A DNA stretch of 8,003 bases from Paludibacteraceae bacterium (lineage in GTDB: Bacteria > Bacteroidota > Bacteroidia > Bacteroidales > Paludibacteraceae), in contig CANIXM010000067.1 of NCBI GenBank assembly GCA_947471245.1, positions 1-8,003 on the forward strand, read 5' to 3'. A model generated the notes under the pieces. That model had not been told where the DNA came from. It was given only the letters and a program-made list of their open reading frames with translations, and made no database searches. The translations under genes were made by a program, and so were the position numbers. Shown here piece after piece: positions 1 through 6,149 of the stretch. Numbering within the stretch: position 1 is the stretch's first letter; each line of letters starts with the position of its first letter.

Positions 1-376
1 GAACTGGCACTTTCACCCCATTCCCAAAAGTGGTGCTACCATCCACATAGAGCAGGTTCACATTCTCAATGTAACACTCATCCTCAATGTCATAGTTGGC
101 AATGTAATTGTTGACTTTATCAATCAGCACATCATTACCCACTTTGCAATTGTGTATTTGACAGTTATAAATCCCTGAATGCTTTTTCACACCACCTGGA
201 AGCTCATATACTTTGTCATAAGTCCCAAGATATACAGTACCCGAGAAATGTGTGTTGTTAAAAAATTTTGGCGAAAAATCTTCAGCTACAAGCACACGCT
301 TCCAATCCTCGGCTGAGCATCCATACACAAGCAGTGTTGCAATTTCTTTATCTAATAATTGACGATAGGTGGACAT
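1..376 (-). CDS. DUF4954 family protein, N-terminal part (C-terminus outside window)
   Basis: This is the first 125 codons of a gene that runs off the left edge, so only the N-terminus is visible. Reading leftward from the ATG at 376, the protein begins MSTYRQLLDKEIATLL. It continues with AEDFSP (31-36), FSGTVYLG (44-51), a GGVKKHSG segment (61-68), IANYDIED (92-99) and VDGSTTFGNG (111-120). This pattern matches my memory of the DUF4954 family, long (about 650 residues) proteins of Bacteroidota whose middle has hexapeptide-like left-handed beta-helix repeats resembling sugar-nucleotide acyltransferases. Their function is not established. The short repeating hydrophobic spacing at 66-110 fits the start of such a helix. 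The gene lies 81 bp downstream of hflX on the same strand and may be read from the hflX promoter. No signal peptide is visible, so it is probably cytoplasmic. The family call is fairly secure; the function is unknown. Confidence 0.75.
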   Translation of the reverse strand, partial: MSTYRQLLDKEIATLLVYGCSAEDWKRVLVAEDFSPKFFNNTHFSGTVYLGTYDKVYELPGGVKKHSGIYNCQIHNCKVGNDVLIDKVNNYIANYDIEDECYIENVNLLYVDGSTTFGNGVKVPV

Positions 377-457
377 ATTAAGTGTAATTCGTTGTTAGTA
401 TTTAAGTACATCAAGCGTACGAATTTCCATGAGTGACATTTGCTAGAAACCCTTCCA

Positions 458-1675
458 TCACTCCACTTCCAAATCCGTATAACGTTGAAACAGGAAATCA
501 TTGTATGGGTATCGCTCCACATGTATTGCTTTGATTTTTTCGTACATCAGCTCTTTTAGCTCGTCCACGTTTTGCTTTTCACGTGCGGAGATGAAAATGC
601 AATTATCGTGCATTTTGGACATCCACGTGCGTTTCAAATCTTCCAAGCTGAAATTCTCTCTCTTGATTGGCGAAAGGTCATCCTCCTCTTTTGGGGTATA
701 CGAAAATGCATCAATCTTATTGAAAACCAATATCATAGGCTTTTCCTTTGGATCAATTTCTTTCAATGTTTGATTGACCACTTCGAGCTGTTCTTCAAAA
801 TTGGGGTGCGACACATCCACCACATGAATCAATAAGTCAGCCTCCCGCACTTCGTCCAGCGTGGACTTAAACGACTGCACCAAGTGGTGTGGCAACTTGC
901 GTATAAACCCCACTGTATCGGACAACAGGAAAGGAAGATTTTCAATAATCACTTTTCGCACAGTAGTGTCCAGCGTAGCAAACAGTTTATTTTCGGCAAA
1001 CACATCCGACTTGCTCAGCAGGTTCATCATCGTAGATTTTCCCACATTGGTATATCCCACCAACGCCACACGCACCATTTTCCCACGGTTTTTGCGCTGG
1101 GTGGTCATTTGCTGGTCTATGTCTTTCAGATTTTGCTTGAGCAATGATATTTTGGTGAGGATGATCCGTCTATCGGTCTCTATCTGCGTTTCACCCGGTC
1201 CGCGCATCCCTATACCTCCTCGCTGCCGCTCCAAGTGCGTCCACAGACGAGTAAGGCGTGGCAACATGTATTGACATTGAGCCAGTTCCACTTGCGTCTT
1301 GGCGTTGGCAGTTTGGGCACGTTTGGCAAAAATATCAAGGATTAAACTCGTACGATCCAGTATCATCACTTTCAATTCACCCTCTATAATGCGGAGTTGC
1401 TTAGGCGTGAGCTCATCGTCAAAAATCACCAGACCTATGTCATTTTCATCCACATAAGCTTTAATTTCATCCAACTTTCCAGGACCAACGAATGTTCTAG
1501 GGTTGGCATAATCAATGCGTTGAAGGAATAATTTTTCGGGTGCTGCACCAGCTGTTTCAGCAAGAAAAGCCAGCTCATCCAAGTATTCACGAGCTTTATC
1601 TTCCTTTTGCGACTGGGTGATAAGTCCCACTAACACAGCTCGTTCTTCGTATATTTCAGTTTTTTTATTTTCCAT
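458..1675 (-). CDS. hflX: GTPase HflX (ribosome-associated)
   Basis: HflX is a cytoplasmic GTPase of the Obg-HflX class that binds the 50S subunit and, in species studied, rescues or splits stalled ribosomes, notably under heat stress. The 405-residue product has the usual order. An N-terminal HflX domain spans about 11-195 and includes the family signature GGIGMRGPGETQIETDRR (153-170). The G domain follows, with G1 GYTNVGKST (207-215), the conserved TLDTT around the switch (234-238), G3 DTVG (253-256), G4 NKID (319-322) and G5 SAR (363-365). All nucleotide-binding motifs are intact. The G4-G5 interval is about 40 residues, longer than I remember in E. coli HflX, and rich in charged residues. 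The ATG at 1675 is chosen because MENKKTEIYEERAVLVG leads straight into the domain and lies 49 bp downstream of a -7-like box. A GGAGG lies 16 bases upstream of this ATG, rather far for a ribosome site. The DUF4954 gene follows 81 bp downstream. Confidence 0.96.
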   Translation of the reverse strand: MENKKTEIYEERAVLVGLITQSQKEDKAREYLDELAFLAETAGAAPEKLFLQRIDYANPRTFVGPGKLDEIKAYVDENDIGLVIFDDELTPKQLRIIEGELKVMILDRTSLILDIFAKRAQTANAKTQVELAQCQYMLPRLTRLWTHLERQRGGIGMRGPGETQIETDRRIILTKISLLKQNLKDIDQQMTTQRKNRGKMVRVALVGYTNVGKSTMMNLLSKSDVFAENKLFATLDTTVRKVIIENLPFLLSDTVGFIRKLPHHLVQSFKSTLDEVREADLLIHVVDVSHPNFEEQLEVVNQTLKEIDPKEKPMILVFNKIDAFSYTPKEEDDLSPIKRENFSLEDLKRTWMSKMHDNCIFISAREKQNVDELKELMYEKIKAIHVERYPYNDFLFQRYTDLEVE

Positions 1676-1723
1676 TTTTCATTCGCTCTATCCTCCCAAT
1701 TATTGGAGAATATGATAAGAGAA

Positions 1724-1731
1724 CAAAGGTA
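1724..1731 (-). promoter_or_regulatory. Putative -7 promoter element for hflX
   Basis: On the minus strand this reads TACCTTTG, an exact match to the Bacteroidota sigma-A -7 consensus TAnnTTTG. It sits about 49 bp before the hflX ATG, which would give a leader of roughly 40 nt. I do not see a clear TTTG -33 element at the expected spacing; only a TTTC lies about 13 bp upstream. The call therefore rests on the -7 box and its position. Confidence 0.5.
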
Positions 1732-1895
1732 CAATTTTTTTAGGAAAGAATTTTATAGCCTGTTGTTAATTAGTATTTATTTGAATATCAAGCAATATGA
1801 CGATAATCTTTTGAAATAATTTGTGAAAAGTATAATTTCAGAACATTTCTTCGTTTATATACCACTCTTCACTATTTCAGTTCGCAAAATTGGCG

Positions 1896-1903
1896 TATCT
1901 TTG
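1896..1903 (+). promoter_or_regulatory. Putative -7 promoter element for porQ
   Basis: TATCTTTG exactly matches the Bacteroidota -7 consensus TAnnTTTG and lies 85 bp before the porQ start, predicting a leader of about 75-80 nt. A TTTC at 1875-1878, spaced 17 bp, is a weak stand-in for the -33 TTTG. This is the best promoter candidate for the porQ-cmk unit, since no other gene lies between it and hflX. Confidence 0.5.
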
Positions 1904-1988
1904 ACTACGATATGTATGATTGTTGTCTGAATTCAACAGTGGTGAACTTTCTTAAGCAACCAAGCATTCATACTTTAAATTCACGACA

Positions 1989-3053
1989 ATGACCAGTAAC
2001 AAATTAATTCTAATAATCAGTCTTTCATTCATAAGTTTGACAAGCTTCTCGCAAGCCGGTTATGGAGTTTACACATTCATGGATTTACCAGTTTCCTCTC
2101 GCTTAGCAGCACTGGGAGGCACCAATGTTTCACTTCGTGACAATGACATCAACTTTGCATTCCGCAATCCTGCTTTGTTGACGCACGAAGCTCATAACAC
2201 CATAGGTCTCAACTATTCAAGCTATCTTTCTGATGTCAAATTCGGATCAGCTGTCTATGCACGATCCATTGACAGTACCAGTAGAATAGCAATTGGGATG
2301 CAATACATTGACTATGGACTATTCAAAGGCAGGGATGAAACAGACCTCAATCAAGGTACTTTTACAGCAAAAGACTACGCTTTGAATCTCATCTACACCA
2401 AACAACTGTCACCCAGAGTAACCGTAGGAGCCACATTCAAACCCATTTACTCAGCTCTAGAAAGATACACCAGCTTTGGAGTAGCCCTTGATGGTGGTGT
2501 ATCCTATCACAATCCTGCCAAACAATTCTCGGCAGGACTAACAATACGCAATGTGGGTACACAGCTGAAAGGTTATTATGTTGAACTCAACAATCAGCAC
2601 TACGAACCGCTGCCCATTAATGTAGAAGCTGGAATTACCAAAAAACTGACACATGCTCCAATACGTTTCTCGGTAACATTACATAACTTACAACGGTTCA
2701 ATCTTAGCTATCAATCTACCAATCTGCCAAATACAAGCATCACAAGTATTAACAGCACCAGCAAAACAGCTGATGATGATAATAAAGTTAGTTTTCTTGA
2801 CATGGCATTTCGTCACACCATATTGGGGCTCGAACTTTTGCCTGGTAAAAACTTCTATCTCTCTGTTGGATACAATCACCGTCGGCGCCAAGAAATGAGT
2901 GTGAACGGTTACAAAAGCTTAGCTGGATTTTCATTTGGAGCAGGCATCAAACTTTACAAGTTTCAAGTGGGATTTGCATGGACACAATTTCAACCGGGGA
3001 TCAACTCCTACCAGTTTTCGATCAACACATCTTTAAATGAATTTAGAATGTAA
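1989..3053 (+). CDS. porQ: Type IX secretion system protein PorQ
   Basis: PorQ is an outer-membrane beta-barrel protein of the T9SS attachment complex (with PorU, PorV and PorZ in Porphyromonas gingivalis), which processes and anchors secreted proteins at the cell surface. The 354-residue product opens with a signal peptide (K5, hydrophobic 6-20), likely cut after S21 (SFS|QA) or A23. The mature N-terminus carries the block I recognise as PorQ: YTFMDLPVSSRLAALGG (28-44), then DNDINFAFRNPALL (51-64). The rest alternates polar and hydrophobic residues with aromatic strand ends, as in FadL/PorV-type barrels, and finishes with strand-like segments (about 310-350). It has no T9SS C-terminal sorting domain, as expected for a machine component rather than a cargo. 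The ATG at 1989 directly precedes the signal peptide. cmk begins 4 bp after the stop, and ispH follows, an order I recall from other Bacteroidales. Name confidence is high. Confidence 0.88.
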   Translation: MTSNKLILIISLSFISLTSFSQAGYGVYTFMDLPVSSRLAALGGTNVSLRDNDINFAFRNPALLTHEAHNTIGLNYSSYLSDVKFGSAVYARSIDSTSRIAIGMQYIDYGLFKGRDETDLNQGTFTAKDYALNLIYTKQLSPRVTVGATFKPIYSALERYTSFGVALDGGVSYHNPAKQFSAGLTIRNVGTQLKGYYVELNNQHYEPLPINVEAGITKKLTHAPIRFSVTLHNLQRFNLSYQSTNLPNTSITSINSTSKTADDDNKVSFLDMAFRHTILGLELLPGKNFYLSVGYNHRRRQEMSVNGYKSLAGFSFGAGIKLYKFQVGFAWTQFQPGINSYQFSINTSLNEFRM

Positions 3054-3057
3054 TGGT

Positions 3058-3744
3058 ATGTCTAAAAAAATTGTAGTAGCAATCGATGGATACTCATCCT
3101 GTGGAAAAAGTACAATGGCAAAGGAACTGGCACGCACAAGTGGCTATATCTATGTTGACACTGGAGCCATGTACCGAGCTGTTTCACTTTACTGTATCGA
3201 AAATGGACTGATGACAGATACAAAAATTGATGCTGAAACGCTTGAAAAACAAATGTCAGACATTCACATTTCATTTCAAACGAACTCATCAGGTAAAACG
3301 GAAGTTTTTCTGAATGGAGAAAACGTTGAATCAAAAATTAGGACACTTATTGTGGCCAATGGAGCTAGCCGAGTAAGTGCACTTGGGTTTGTGAGAAAGG
3401 AACTGGTGCGCCAGCAGCAACTCATGGGACAACAAAAAGGCATCGTGATGGATGGCAGAGATATTGGCACTGTGGTATTTCCAGATGCCGAACTGAAGCT
3501 ATTCCTTACCGCCTCACCTGAAATAAGAGCCCAACGACGCTACGATGAAATGAAAGCCAAGGGCGAAAATATCAGCTACGAAGACGTATTGGCCAATGTC
3601 ATAGAACGAGATGACAGAGACGTAAACCGAGCGGAAAGTCCATTGAGGAAAGCAGATGATGCTATCGAATTAGACAACTCCAATATTACACAAGAAGAAC
3701 AAAGAAATATACTAAAAACATTGTTTGAAGAAAAATTGTTGTAA
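3058..3744 (+). CDS. cmk: Cytidylate (CMP/dCMP) kinase
   Basis: This cytoplasmic enzyme transfers phosphate from ATP to CMP or dCMP, feeding the pyrimidine nucleotide pool. The 228-residue protein has a P-loop GYSSCGKST (11-19) and the nucleotide-binding segment YVDTGAMYRA (32-41). It also has MDGRDIGTVVFPDA (131-144), a LID-like stretch with R157, R160 and R161, RDDRDVNR (184-191) followed by SPL (194-196), and ELDNS near the end (204-208). Length and motif order fit bacterial Cmk. I place the start at the ATG at 3058, giving MSKKIVVAIDGYSS. An in-frame ATG at 3037 would add MNLECNG and overlap the porQ end by 17 bp, and those seven residues do not look like part of the fold. With the later start the gene begins 4 bp after porQ, so the two are probably co-transcribed and may be translationally coupled. 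No terminator is evident after it. Confidence 0.95.
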   Translation: MSKKIVVAIDGYSSCGKSTMAKELARTSGYIYVDTGAMYRAVSLYCIENGLMTDTKIDAETLEKQMSDIHISFQTNSSGKTEVFLNGENVESKIRTLIVANGASRVSALGFVRKELVRQQQLMGQQKGIVMDGRDIGTVVFPDAELKLFLTASPEIRAQRRYDEMKAKGENISYEDVLANVIERDDRDVNRAESPLRKADDAIELDNSNITQEEQRNILKTLFEEKLL

Positions 3745-3809
3745 ATAAGCTGACTAAGTGACTTAAAAGAATTATGGTGAAAAATTTTACTCGCTAACCA
3801 CTACACTAT

Positions 3810-3817
3810 CAGCTTTG
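3810..3817 (+). promoter_or_regulatory. Weak candidate -7 element for ispH
   Basis: CAGCTTTG differs from the Bacteroidota consensus TAnnTTTG only at its first base and lies 46 bp before the ispH start. No proper -33 TTTG is visible, only a T-rich stretch near 3785-3788. It is offered because the cmk-ispH gap of 111 bp is long for a simple operon joint. Confidence 0.22.
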
Positions 3818-3855
3818 TAACATGCTACTAAATTCTTATAACTACTTTTAAACTT

Positions 3856-4740
3856 ATGCCCAACATAGAAATCGACAAAAAATCAGGCTTTTGTTTTGGC
3901 GTGGTCAATGCCATTTCCAAAGCCGAAGAAGAACTCTCAAAAGGTGAAATACTCTACTGCCTTGGAGACATTGTTCACAACGAGCAGGAAGTGGACCGAC
4001 TCACTCAAATGGGGTTGATTACCATTGATCACGAGCAATTCAAAAAACTCAACAACGTAAAAGTGTTGCTAAGGGCACATGGCGAACCACCCAGTACTTA
4101 TGAAACGGCCAAAAAAAACAATATCACACTTGTAGATGCTTCCTGCCCTGTGGTACTCAGACTGCAAAACCGAATAAAAACCAGTTTTGAAACCAAACCC
4201 GATGACAGCACCCAAATAGTCATATATGGGAAAAATGGACATGCTGAGGTGAATGGTTTAGTGGGACAGACCAACAACGAAGCCATTGTAATTGAAAACG
4301 AACAAGACCTTCACAAAATTGACTTCTCAAAAAATATTCGCCTTTTCTCACAAACCACCAAATCGCTCAGTGGCTTCCAACAGCTAGTCGAAACCATTTC
4401 CAAAAAGATAGACGAATCAGCGAATTTTCAACATCATGATACAATTTGCCGTCAAGTAGCGAACAGAATGCCAAATATTACTACCTTTGCAAAAGAAAAT
4501 GACATTATCATATTTGTAAGCGGAAAGAAGAGTTCTAACGGCAAAGTGCTGTATGAACACAGCAAGAAAATCAACCCAAACACCTTTATGGTATACGACC
4601 CTGAAGAAGTGATGGACTTGGACATTGACTTAACAAAAAAGATTGGAATATGTGGTGCAACCTCTACTCCCAATTGGCAAATGGAAGAAGTAGCCAAAAA
4701 GCTTCATAACTTGGCAGCCGTTTCAAAAATTGAAAAATGA
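3856..4740 (+). CDS. ispH: 4-hydroxy-3-methylbut-2-enyl diphosphate reductase IspH
   Basis: IspH (LytB) is the last enzyme of the MEP pathway. It is a cytoplasmic iron-sulfur enzyme that reduces HMBPP to IPP and DMAPP. The 294-residue protein keeps the three cluster cysteines: C13 in SGFCFGV, C97 in DASCPVV and C198 in DTICRQVANR. The substrate-pocket residues are also present: H41 (DIVHNEQ), H75 (RAHGEPP), H129 with the catalytic-type E131 (GHAEVNG), T168 (SQTTKS), S226-S227-N228 (KKSSNGK) and S270 (GATSTP). The ATG at 3856 starts the conserved beta strand MPNIEIDKKSGFCFG. It follows cmk by 111 bp, which contains only CAGCTTTG (3810-3817), one mismatch from a -7 box, so either read-through from cmk or its own promoter is possible. 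The stop codon lies inside a run of GAAAAAT heptamers. The gene implies that isoprenoids are made by the MEP route. Confidence 0.96.
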   Translation: MPNIEIDKKSGFCFGVVNAISKAEEELSKGEILYCLGDIVHNEQEVDRLTQMGLITIDHEQFKKLNNVKVLLRAHGEPPSTYETAKKNNITLVDASCPVVLRLQNRIKTSFETKPDDSTQIVIYGKNGHAEVNGLVGQTNNEAIVIENEQDLHKIDFSKNIRLFSQTTKSLSGFQQLVETISKKIDESANFQHHDTICRQVANRMPNITTFAKENDIIIFVSGKKSSNGKVLYEHSKKINPNTFMVYDPEEVMDLDIDLTKKIGICGATSTPNWQMEEVAKKLHNLAAVSKIEK

Positions 4741-4833
4741 AAAATGAAAAATGAAAAAAGAACAGTTTCTGTGATTTAGTATTGATGTGTTTTGACTATA
4801 TTGTCGCGCATCATTTTTGATTTTTCAATTTTT
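4725..4833. repeat. 23-bp imperfect inverted repeat spanning the ispH stop codon
   Basis: The arms at 4725-4747 and 4811-4833 are reverse complements at 22 of 23 positions, with a 63-bp spacer. The left arm covers the last codons and TGA stop of ispH; the right arm lies in the ispH-pfkA gap. Both arms are almost purely A/T. In RNA the pair could form a long but weak stem that might protect the 3' end or act as a poor terminator. It could also be the remains of a small dispersed repeat. I see no target-site duplication beside the arms. Confidence 0.6.
4732..4752. repeat. Tandem GAAAAAT heptamers (three exact copies)
   Basis: Three perfect copies of GAAAAAT run from 4732 to 4752, followed by a degenerate fourth (GAAAAAA, 4753-4759). 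The ispH stop TGA (4738-4740) falls at the first copy junction, so gain or loss of later copies would not change the protein. The tract is a plausible slippage site and forms part of the left arm of the inverted repeat. Confidence 0.8.
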
Positions 4834-4840
4834 AATTTTG
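4833..4840 (+). promoter_or_regulatory. Candidate -7 promoter element for pfkA
   Basis: TAATTTTG matches TAnnTTTG exactly and lies 124 bp before the pfkA start. It overlaps the end of the right inverted-repeat arm and no -33 element is seen at normal spacing (a TTTG at 4816-4819 is too close). In such A/T-rich DNA a chance match is quite possible. Confidence 0.28.
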
Positions 4841-4964
4841 TGTCCTAGTTAGTAAAAATTTTCTCATTCGCTATGGAATCTTAAAATCTCTGACAGTGTA
4901 CTTTCAAAAACCAAAAATTATCATTTAATTCACATAAAGAAAACTTATTCAAACAAAAACACAA

Positions 4965-5948
4965 ATGAAGTACGCAATTAATTGTATCGGAGTGCTCACC
5001 TCAGGTGGCGACTCCCCAGGAATGAATGCAGCTGTTAGATCAGTAACTCGTGCTGCCATTTTCAATGGCATTCGTGTAAAAGCCATCTATCGTGGCTACA
5101 AAGGACTTATTACGAATGAGATTGTAGAGTTCCAATCTCAGAATGTAAGCAACATCATTCAGCAAGGAGGCACCATTCTAAAAACGGCCCGCTCGGCTGA
5201 ATTCAGAACTCCTGAAGGCAGGAAACTGGCTTATGACAACATGGTCAAAAATGAAATCGATGCTTTGGTGGTGATTGGTGGCGATGGCACTTTCACTGGT
5301 GCTCGTATTTTTGCTCAAGAGTACAATGTGCCCATCATCGGTTTGCCAGGCACCATAGACAATGACCTCTATGGAACGGATTCCACCATTGGTTATGACA
5401 CCGCCATGAACACTATTGTAGCAGCTATTGACAAAATCAGAGACACAGCATCATCCCATGAACGACTGTTCTTCATCGAAGTAATGGGACGTGACGCTGG
5501 ATTTTTGGCACTGAATAGCGCCATTGCTTGTGGATGCGAGGCCGCCATTATACCAGAGCGAGAGACCAATGTGGATCAACTGGATCAACTAATTAAAAAC
5601 GGATTTAGAAAATCCAAAAATAGCAGTATGGTCATAGTGGCCGAAAGCGAAAAGACAGGGGGAGCAAACGAGCTAGCAGAAAGAATGCGTAAAGAGCACC
5701 CTGAATATGATGTACGTGTTACCATTCTTGGTCACATACAGCGTGGTGGTTCACCCTCAGCCTACGACAGAATACTTGCAAGTAGAATGGGAGTTGCTGC
5801 CATCGAAGCATTGATGGAAGAACAGCGTAGCATCATGATTGGAATAGTGAATGATGTCATCGTACATGTACCATTCAACAAAGCCATCAAAGATGACAAA
5901 CCACTGAATGACGAACTGTTAAACGTTCTTCACATATTGTCACTATAG
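4965..5948 (+). CDS. pfkA: ATP-dependent 6-phosphofructokinase
   Basis: The enzyme phosphorylates fructose 6-phosphate to fructose 1,6-bisphosphate, the committed step of glycolysis, in the cytoplasm. The 327-residue length is typical of the bacterial short form. Visible motifs are the N-terminal GVLTSGGDSPGMNAAVR (9-25), GGDGT (105-109), PGTIDND (128-134) with the catalytic-base aspartate D132, MGRDAGF (174-180), IPERE (196-200) and LGHIQRGGSPSAYDR (255-269). The glycine at 108, and the glycine rather than lysine at 129 before TIDND, predict ATP rather than pyrophosphate as donor, by the usual family rule. The ATG at 4965 follows an A-rich leader and begins just before the first strand. The gene stands 224 bp after ispH and ends in a strong hairpin, so it may be transcribed alone or together with ispH. 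Confidence 0.96.
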   Translation: MKYAINCIGVLTSGGDSPGMNAAVRSVTRAAIFNGIRVKAIYRGYKGLITNEIVEFQSQNVSNIIQQGGTILKTARSAEFRTPEGRKLAYDNMVKNEIDALVVIGGDGTFTGARIFAQEYNVPIIGLPGTIDNDLYGTDSTIGYDTAMNTIVAAIDKIRDTASSHERLFFIEVMGRDAGFLALNSAIACGCEAAIIPERETNVDQLDQLIKNGFRKSKNSSMVIVAESEKTGGANELAERMRKEHPEYDVRVTILGHIQRGGSPSAYDRILASRMGVAAIEALMEEQRSIMIGIVNDVIVHVPFNKAIKDDKPLNDELLNVLHILSL

Positions 5949-5965
5949 AAATAGCATAAAAGCTG

Positions 5966-6013
5966 AGGAGGCTGTTTGGAGATAAATTATCCAAATAGCC
6001 TCCTTTATTTTAT
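5966..6013 (+). terminator. Rho-independent terminator of pfkA
   Basis: A 15-bp stem (arms 5966-5980 and 5990-6004, AGGAGGCTGTTTGGA against TCCAAATAGCCTCCT, one G-U pair) closes a 9-nt loop and is followed by the T-rich TTATTTTATA. It begins 18 bp after the pfkA stop codon. This is the clearest terminator in the window and ends the rightward block. Confidence 0.88.
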
Positions 6014-6102
6014 ACCGTTTGCACATACAATATAGTCCAATTTCGACTTCGTCCCATTGATACTATTTGTTTGAAACAACGGCATTGACAACAGTAGACA
6101 TA

Positions 6103-6123
6103 AAAATGACTTTGGGTCATTTT
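6103..6123 (-). terminator. Likely terminator of the leftward PorE-like gene
   Basis: A perfect 8-bp stem AAAATGAC/GTCATTTT with a 5-nt loop lies 27 bp past the stop codon of the leftward gene. Read leftward, the second arm runs into a TTTTT stretch. The stem is A/T-rich and modest, so termination may be partial, but its place in a convergent gap supports the call. The short T-run on the other side gives weak bidirectional potential. Confidence 0.5.
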
Positions 6124-6149
6124 ATATGTACAGTTGGTATTAATCGCAA

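Larger units (their letters stand above)
1676..1988. other. Divergent intergenic region between hflX and porQ
   Basis: This 313-bp A/T-rich stretch separates two outward-reading genes and must hold both promoters. I see no credible ORF, tRNA or structured RNA in it. It contains a TACCTTTG box facing hflX (1724-1731) and a TATCTTTG box facing porQ (1896-1903). It also holds a small palindrome CCAATTATTGG (1696-1706) in the hflX leader and a weak TGTTG/CAACA inverted repeat in the porQ leader. The central part (about 1740-1890) shows nothing further. Confidence 0.7.

Noticed and set aside
412..419. TACGCTTG (minus strand) as a promoter for the DUF4954 gene
   Set aside because: It has one mismatch to TAnnTTTG and no -33 element; it is too weak to list as a feature.
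861..1274. Open frame of 137 codons antisense to hflX
   Set aside because: It lies wholly inside hflX on the other strand, has no recognisable domain, and its codons follow from hflX coding.
1696..1706. CCAATTATTGG palindrome as an operator
   Set aside because: It is a single short A/T-rich palindrome with no second copy in the window and no recognised regulator site.
3037..3057. Earlier cmk start at 3037
   Set aside because: It would add MNLECNG ahead of the usual MSKKIVVAIDG start and overlap porQ by 17 bp; the 3058 ATG fits the family better.
4732..4759. Phase-variable repeat controlling ispH
   Set aside because: The stop codon is met at the first copy junction, so changes in later copy number leave the protein unchanged.
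4725..4833. Miniature transposable element with terminal inverted repeats
   Set aside because: No target-site duplication flanks the arms and the sequence is low-complexity A/T, so I report it only as an inverted repeat.
4862..4873. Short match TCATTCGCT shared with 1679-1687
   Set aside because: A nine-base match between two intergenic stretches can arise by chance and the flanks do not extend it.
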